Source: an uncultured Holophagaceae bacterium (GTDB lineage: Bacteria > Acidobacteriota > Holophagae > Holophagales > Holophagaceae). From it: a stretch of DNA of 12,534 bases. How positions within the stretch are numbered: position 1 is the stretch's first letter; each line of letters opens with the position of its first letter. Location of the stretch: assembly GCA_903876615.1 (NCBI GenBank), contig CAIRAS010000508.1:1-12534 (forward strand), given 5' to 3'. The position numbers and the translations under genes are program-made. Below the pieces are notes generated by a model. The model was not told the origin of the DNA. It did not search any database and saw only the letters and a program-made list of their open reading frames with translations. This document shows positions 9,051 through 12,534 of this stretch, piece by piece.

Positions 9051-10027
9051 TGCAGTTCTGCGCCGAGGCTGGCGCCCCCCGTCTGGACCGCTACCTCGCT
9101 GACCTCCACCCGGAGGTGCCCCGGGCCCGCTGGGATGCCCACGTCCGCACCGGTCTGGTCAAGGTGAACGGCCAGCCCGTGACCAAGGGCGGCGTCCGCC
9201 TGCGCCCCGGAGACCTGGTGGAGACGGACCTGCCCGTGATCATCGTGCCTGCGACCCACCTGGAGCCGGAGGCCATCGACCTGCCGACGCTCTACGAGGA
9301 CGGCCTGCTGTGGATCGTGGACAAGCCCGCCGGCATGGTGGTGCACCCGGGTCCCGGTCACGCCGGAGGCACCATCGTCAACGCCCTCCTCCACCGCCTG
9401 AAGACCCCGGTGGAAGTGGATGCCCTTGCCGAACCCTCGGAGGATGCCGAAGAGCTGGCCTCGGGCTGGCCGGGCCTGGTCCACCGCCTGGACCGCTATA
9501 CCACGGGCTGCCTCTGCCTCGCCAAGACCCTCGACGCCCAGCGGGCCATTCAGGAGCAGTTCAAGGCCCGCACGGTGGAGAAGCGCTACCTCGCCATCGT
9601 GCGCCATTCCCCACGGCTGCCGCAGCTGGGCAGCCTGCTCATTGACGAGCCCATCGCCCGCCACAAGCATGATCGCCTCCGCATGGTGGTGGCCGCCGGT
9701 GGCCGCCCGGCCCAGACCCGGATCCGGGTCCTGGCCCGCACCTCAAGCATCGCCCTGGTGGAGTGTGAGTTGCTCACGGGCCGCACCCACCAGATCCGGG
9801 TGCACCTTGGGCACCTGCGGGCGCCGATCATGGGAGATTCCCTCTATGGCGGCCCAGGCCGCTGGCAGGACATCGACAGCCAGCCCCTGCTCCTGCCCCA
9901 TCCGGCCCTCCATGCCTGGAAGCTCTCCGTGGACCACCCCGGCACCGGGGAGCGCATCCACGCTGTCGCCCCCCTCCCGGAGGCGTTCCGGGCCCTTGCC
10001 GCTGCCTTGGGCTTGCCTGAAGCCTGA
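9047..10027 (+). CDS. rluD: RluD-type 23S rRNA pseudouridine synthase with S4 domain
   Basis: Members of this family convert specific uridines of ribosomal RNA to pseudouridine; RluD modifies helix 69 and RluC other 23S sites. The protein has 326 residues. An S4-type RNA-binding domain covers about 11-62 (PRLDRYLADL, VKVNGQPV, RLRPGDLVE). The catalytic domain has VDKPAGMVVHP (91-101), the active-site motif HRLDRYTTG with catalytic D149, and TGRTHQIRVHLGHLRAPIMGD (245-265, in pieces TGRTHQIR and GHLRAPIMGD). A short acidic insert (about 121-142) lies just before the active site. The S4 domain and length fit RluC/RluD, and I prefer RluD, but the exact target uridines cannot be read from sequence. 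It overlaps lgt by four bases (ATGA), so coupled expression is likely; the rhodanese-like gene follows 69 bases later. Confidence 0.9.
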   Translation: MMQFCAEAGAPRLDRYLADLHPEVPRARWDAHVRTGLVKVNGQPVTKGGVRLRPGDLVETDLPVIIVPATHLEPEAIDLPTLYEDGLLWIVDKPAGMVVHPGPGHAGGTIVNALLHRLKTPVEVDALAEPSEDAEELASGWPGLVHRLDRYTTGCLCLAKTLDAQRAIQEQFKARTVEKRYLAIVRHSPRLPQLGSLLIDEPIARHKHDRLRMVVAAGGRPAQTRIRVLARTSSIALVECELLTGRTHQIRVHLGHLRAPIMGDSLYGGPGRWQDIDSQPLLLPHPALHAWKLSVDHPGTGERIHAVAPLPEAFRALAAALGLPEA

Positions 10028-10096
10028 CCTGGATGCATCATCCCCCCGGGCAGACCCGCCACCGCGAGACCGCCTGCGCCCTGAGGATGGAGTCCC

Positions 10097-10561
10097 ATGA
10101 TCGCCAACCTGACCCCACCGATCACCCTGGACTCGCTGCTGAAGGACTATCCCTGGCTGCCGGGGGCGGTCTTCGCGGCCCTCTGTCTGGTGGTCGGGTT
10201 CCTGGTATCCCTGCCCCGCATCGCCACCTGGCGCCGGGCGAAGGGCCGCCCGGTGCTGACCCCGCTCCAGGTGGAGTCCATGCTGACGGGTTCCGGCGCG
10301 CTGGTGGTGGATCTGCGGAACGCCCAGGACTTCGCCAAGGGACACATCCGGGGCTGTCTGCACGTCCCCTTCGCGGAGATGCCCTCCCGCTTCGTCAAGC
10401 CGGACCCTAGCGCCAAGCGGGCCATGGTGCTGGTGGACGAGACCGACGAACTCTCCCACCAGGCCCTGGACCTGCTGACCGCGCGGGGCTTCACCTGGAT
10501 CTATGTCCTGCGGGGAGGCATGGAGGCCTGGCGCAGCGCCAGTCGACCCCTCGCCCGGTAG
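10097..10561 (+). CDS. Membrane-anchored rhodanese-like protein lacking the catalytic cysteine
   Basis: A 154-residue protein with one N-terminal membrane segment (about 21-41, WLPGAVFAALCLVVGFLVSL), then a basic stretch RRAKGR, placing the C-terminal domain in the cytoplasm by the positive-inside rule. Residues 54-150 form a rhodanese domain: LTPLQVESML, VVDLRNAQDFAKGHIRGCLHVPF (seen in pieces at 70-92), and YVLRGGMEAW (136-145). In active sulfurtransferases the loop after the hydrophobic strand begins with Cys and ends Arg-Ser; here it reads VLVDETDELS, with D114 at the Cys position and L119 at the Arg position. Sulfur transfer by the standard mechanism is therefore not expected. GGAG at 10089-10092, 4 bases before the ATG, supports the start. 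It probably closes the lgt-rluD transcription unit. A scaffold or binding role is inferred; the true function is unknown. Confidence 0.85.
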   Translation: MIANLTPPITLDSLLKDYPWLPGAVFAALCLVVGFLVSLPRIATWRRAKGRPVLTPLQVESMLTGSGALVVDLRNAQDFAKGHIRGCLHVPFAEMPSRFVKPDPSAKRAMVLVDETDELSHQALDLLTARGFTWIYVLRGGMEAWRSASRPLAR

Positions 10562-10573
10562 CTTCAGCCCAAC

Positions 10574-11158
10574 CTATTTCATGGGTTCATTGAGCAGTGC
10601 CGCCGTGGGGGCGCTCTGGAACTCCAGGTGGGTGATCCACCAGCGCTTGCCGTCCCAGCCGCACTGGAGCGCGTTCACACCGGTGTACATGGCGGGTCCC
10701 TCGGCGGTCAGGCGGATCTCATAGGCGGACCAGACCTGGGCAATCCCCTCGTGCTTCTGCACGGTGACGCTGGTCCCCTTCTCGAAAAAGCCTTTCTCCC
10801 ACTGAGGGACGGCGAAGCCAAGGAAGGCCTCCAGCTCCATGGGGCGCAGGAAGGGCCCCTTCTCCGGATGGCGGGCGGCCACCAGGATGCGGGCCTGGAG
10901 GTGGAAGAGGCTGCGGATCTTCTCGACATCCCGCTTCTGGTCCTTCGGGCCGGAGATGAAGGTGTAGAGCGAGGCGGTGAGGGCTTCGGGGGTGCCGACC
11001 TCGGCGGCACTGAGGTCGGCGCGAACCACTTCCTTCAGGGGGTTCGAGCTGGCCTTGCCGCTCGGAGCCGGCGTGGGCGCCGGCAGCGGCAGGGGCGCCG
11101 GGGGCGGCCCCTGGGCGGCCAGGGTGAAGGCGGAGTGGCAGAGCAAAGCACGGAACAT
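10574..11158 (-). CDS. Putative exported NTF2-like (SnoaL-like fold) protein
   Basis: A 194-residue protein with a likely signal peptide (MFRALLCHSAFTLAAQG, with one Arg and then a hydrophobic stretch), followed by a Pro/Ala-rich linker (18-36) and a folded domain (about 45-182). The domain resembles a widespread family of NTF2-like proteins of unknown role: SLYTFISGPKDQKRD (63-77), IRSLFHLQAR (81-90), GFFEKG (123-128), AQVWSAYEIR (140-149), and DGKRWWITHLEFQ (169-181). No enzyme residues can be assigned with confidence. No lipobox is seen; the Cys at residue 7 follows ALL, which does not fit. An alternative start is TTG at 11179, which sits 7 bases after a strong GGAGG and would add 7 residues. 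It lies directly downstream of ampG on the same strand and is probably co-transcribed. The functional link to muropeptide uptake is unproven. Confidence 0.75.
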   Translation of the reverse strand: MFRALLCHSAFTLAAQGPPPAPLPLPAPTPAPSGKASSNPLKEVVRADLSAAEVGTPEALTASLYTFISGPKDQKRDVEKIRSLFHLQARILVAARHPEKGPFLRPMELEAFLGFAVPQWEKGFFEKGTSVTVQKHEGIAQVWSAYEIRLTAEGPAMYTGVNALQCGWDGKRWWITHLEFQSAPTAALLNEPMK

Positions 11159-11181
11159 GGAACCCCCGGAATAGGACAATG

Positions 11182-12396
11182 TCACGCCTCCGGCTCTTCC
11201 GGAAGCCCCCAGCGGTCCCAGAGCAGCAGCAGGAGCAGCCCCGGGATGGCGGCGGCGGCGCAGATCGGGAAGTAGAGCTTCCAGCCATAGGTATCGGCCA
11301 TGAAGCCTGTGAGCCCCGCGAAGAGGCTGCGCGGGAGGGCCATCAGGGCGCTGAAGAGGGCGTATTGGGTGCCGGTGTAGGAGCGGTTGCAGCTGCCCAT
11401 CAGCAGCGCGGCGAAGGCGCTCCCACCCATGCCGAAGGCCAGGTTTTCCAAGGTGTTGGCCGCCACCAGGAGCGGCAGGTGGCGCCCCAGCAGGGAGATG
11501 ATCCAGAAGCCGAGGATGCTGCCGGCCTGCAGGAACCCGCACAGCCAGAGGGCTCGGCGGAGGCTCATGCGGGTGAGCATCCAGCCCCCCAGGAGGCCGC
11601 CCCCGATGATGGCCAGCATGGCCGTGGTCTTTTGCACGGTGCCCACCTGCATCTTGGAGAAGCCCATGCCCCGCAGCAGGAAGGGCATCGTCATGGACTC
11701 CGCAAGCCAGTCCCCCAGCTTGTAGAACACGGCAAAGCCCAGCAGGTAGGCGATCCCCTTCCGCTGGAGCAGGTCCTTCAGGGGACCCGTGATGGCCTCC
11801 TGCAGGGTCTTCGGGGCGGAGGCGATGGTATCGGTGTTCACCGCCAGCCAGGTGCCGAGGGTGCCGAGCAGGGTGAGGGCGGCCATGGCCAGGTAGGTGG
11901 CGCGCCAGCCCAGCGCCTGGGCCAGGATCAGCGCCAGGCCCCCGCTCACCAGCATGGCCACGCGGTAGGCAGCGATGTGGATGCTGTTCCCGAGGCCGAG
12001 CTGCTTCTGGTCCAGGGCCTCGGCCCGCCAGGCGTCCACGGCGATGTCGAAGGTGGCGCTGGTGAAGGCCACCGCCAGGGCCAGGAGGACCACCCGCGAG
12101 AGGTCGAGGTGTGGCTGTGCAAAGCCCAGCAGGACGAGGGCCACAGCCATGCCCACCTGCATGAGTGCCATCCAGCCCCGGCGGCGCCCCAGGCCTGGTA
12201 GGGCATACCGGTCCAGCAGAGGCGCCCAGAACACCTTCAGGCTGTAGGGCAGGGTCATAAAGCTGAAGAGGCCGATGGTGCCGAGGCTGAGCCCCTCGTC
12301 CGTCATCCAGGCCTTCAGCGTCGAGCCGGTGAGGTAGAGGGGCAGCCCGGAAGCGAATCCAAGCAGGATGAGGACCAGCAGGCGGCGGCGCGGCAT
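11182..12396 (-). CDS. ampG: AmpG-family muropeptide permease (MFS transporter)
   Basis: AmpG imports GlcNAc-anhydroMurNAc muropeptides released from peptidoglycan across the inner membrane for recycling; in some bacteria this feeds beta-lactamase induction. The 404-residue product is hydrophobic throughout, with about 12 membrane segments, and matches the pattern of E. coli AmpG closely: LLGFASGLPL (11-20), LKAWMT (27-32), WAPLLDRY (57-64), RRRGW (71-75), DIAVDAWR (117-124), PKTLQEAITGPLKD (195-208), YKLGDW (225-230), FLLRGMGF (239-246), ENLAFGMGGSAFAALLM (317-333) and TQYALFSAL (343-351). The start at 12396 begins MPRRRLL just before the first membrane helix. The frame stays open to the window edge, but the extra 46 residues run through a terminator hairpin and are not family-like. 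Ribosome binding is weak (AGGG right before ATG). No recycling enzyme (AmpD, NagZ) or AmpR/AmpC is in view. Confidence 0.93.
   Translation of the reverse strand: MPRRRLLVLILLGFASGLPLYLTGSTLKAWMTDEGLSLGTIGLFSFMTLPYSLKVFWAPLLDRYALPGLGRRRGWMALMQVGMAVALVLLGFAQPHLDLSRVVLLALAVAFTSATFDIAVDAWRAEALDQKQLGLGNSIHIAAYRVAMLVSGGLALILAQALGWRATYLAMAALTLLGTLGTWLAVNTDTIASAPKTLQEAITGPLKDLLQRKGIAYLLGFAVFYKLGDWLAESMTMPFLLRGMGFSKMQVGTVQKTTAMLAIIGGGLLGGWMLTRMSLRRALWLCGFLQAGSILGFWIISLLGRHLPLLVAANTLENLAFGMGGSAFAALLMGSCNRSYTGTQYALFSALMALPRSLFAGLTGFMADTYGWKLYFPICAAAAIPGLLLLLLWDRWGLPEEPEA
11187..11191 (-). promoter_or_regulatory. GGAGG ribosome binding site at the end of ampG
   Basis: On the minus strand GGAGG ends one base before a GTG (11185) that overlaps the ampG stop as GTGA, and 7 bases before a TTG (11179). 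Spacing suits the TTG. The ATG at 11158 would be 28 bases away with only a G-run near it. The site leaves the start of the NTF2-like gene open between 11179 and 11158. Confidence 0.45.
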
Positions 12397-12449
12397 CCCT
12401 GATGGTAACGGCAGCCGAGGGTGGCGGTTATCCGGATGCAGGTGGTTGG
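12397..12449. promoter_or_regulatory. Presumed ampG leader and promoter region
   Basis: These 53 bases separate the ampG start from the hairpin at 12450-12488. Since that hairpin should stop transcription from upstream, the ampG promoter is expected here or inside the hairpin. I cannot point to a convincing -35/-10 pair; TACCAT lies only a few bases from the ATG. Confidence 0.3.
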
Positions 12450-12488
12450 CACAAGAGAAAGCCCGGCTGCGCCGGGCTTTCTCTTGTG
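12450..12488. terminator. Bidirectional rho-independent terminator hairpin
   Basis: The left arm CACAAGAGAAAGCCCGG (12450-12466) and right arm CCGGGCTTTCTCTTGTG (12472-12488) are perfect reverse complements of 17 bases around a 5-base loop CTGCG. The GC-rich inner stem (GCCCGG/CCGGGC) is followed on either strand by TTTCTCTTGTG, so it can act in both directions. It lies upstream of ampG and most likely ends transcription of a gene beyond the right edge of the window. Confidence 0.85.
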
Positions 12489-12489
12489 A

Positions 12490-12506
12490 GCCACGCGGAG
12501 CGTGGC
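12490..12506. repeat. Short palindrome next to the terminator
   Basis: GCCACGC (12490-12496) and GCGTGGC (12500-12506) are perfect 7-base inverted arms around GGA, immediately beyond the terminator. A second small dyad, GGCG-AGCTC-CGCC, overlaps it (12504-12516). It could be part of a dispersed intergenic repeat or the trailing region of an RNA or protein gene beyond the edge. Only one copy is visible in this window. Confidence 0.4.
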
Positions 12507-12534
12507 GAGCTCCGCCGAATGGGGGATAAAGCAA

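Noticed and set aside
10031..10043. A small dyad GGATG-CAT-CATCC between the pseudouridine synthase and rhodanese genes
   Set aside because: The 5-bp arms with a 3-base loop and no T-run are too weak to call a terminator or regulator site.
10562..10590. A possible terminator between the convergent rhodanese-like and NTF2-like genes
   Set aside because: Only 4-bp arms can be paired and no T-run follows, so no terminator is supported.
12397..12534. A 46-residue N-terminal extension of AmpG up to the window edge
   Set aside because: It would translate through the terminator hairpin and is rich in Arg, His and Pro, unlike the family, which starts just before the first membrane helix.

Overview
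The window is G+C-rich, tightly packed bacterial DNA from a diderm (LPS-bearing) organism: it carries LpxD (lipid A), Lgt (lipoprotein maturation) and an AmpG-type muropeptide permease. The mix of a chemosensory operon with tandem HDOD proteins, a GCCYG-type Lgt, an isolated lpxD and a secreted NTF2-like protein made me think of Acidobacteriota, class Holophagae (Geothrix/Holophaga-like). That placement is an inference from gene style and was not tested by any search.

Region 1 (1-7169, + strand) is one long signalling operon. It opens with the C-terminal half of a CheR methyltransferase cut by the window edge, followed by two adjacent HDOD proteins, a full-length CheB methylesterase, a FliK-like protein, a PAS-HisKA_2 histidine kinase and a REC-PAS-HisKA-HATPase-REC hybrid kinase. 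Several junctions are translationally coupled (TAG directly followed by ATG, TGATG, ATGA). CheR and CheB would set receptor methylation. The HDOD pair lies between them, and the two kinases at the 3' end look like a phosphorelay. No receptor, CheA, CheW or DNA-binding output is visible, so those parts must lie outside the window.

Region 2 (7170-8171, - strand) is a lone lpxD whose stop codon abuts the stop of the hybrid kinase as a TGATCA palindrome, leaving no intergenic base. lpxD diverges from lgt across an 84-base intergenic region that holds a near-identical 13-base direct repeat.

Region 3 (8256-10561, + strand) holds lgt, an RluD-type 23S rRNA pseudouridine synthase overlapping it, and a membrane-anchored rhodanese-like protein that lacks the catalytic cysteine.

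Region 4 (10574-12534, - strand) holds ampG followed by an exported NTF2-like protein of unknown role. Upstream of ampG is a perfect 17-bp-arm hairpin of bidirectional-terminator type and a second palindrome at the window edge. No tRNA, rRNA, CRISPR array, insertion sequence or phage gene was seen, and no stretch of more than about 140 bases lacks a gene. Most of the window looks like ordinary chromosome. The signalling operon is the most interesting part, and I see no clear evidence of a wholly new system.
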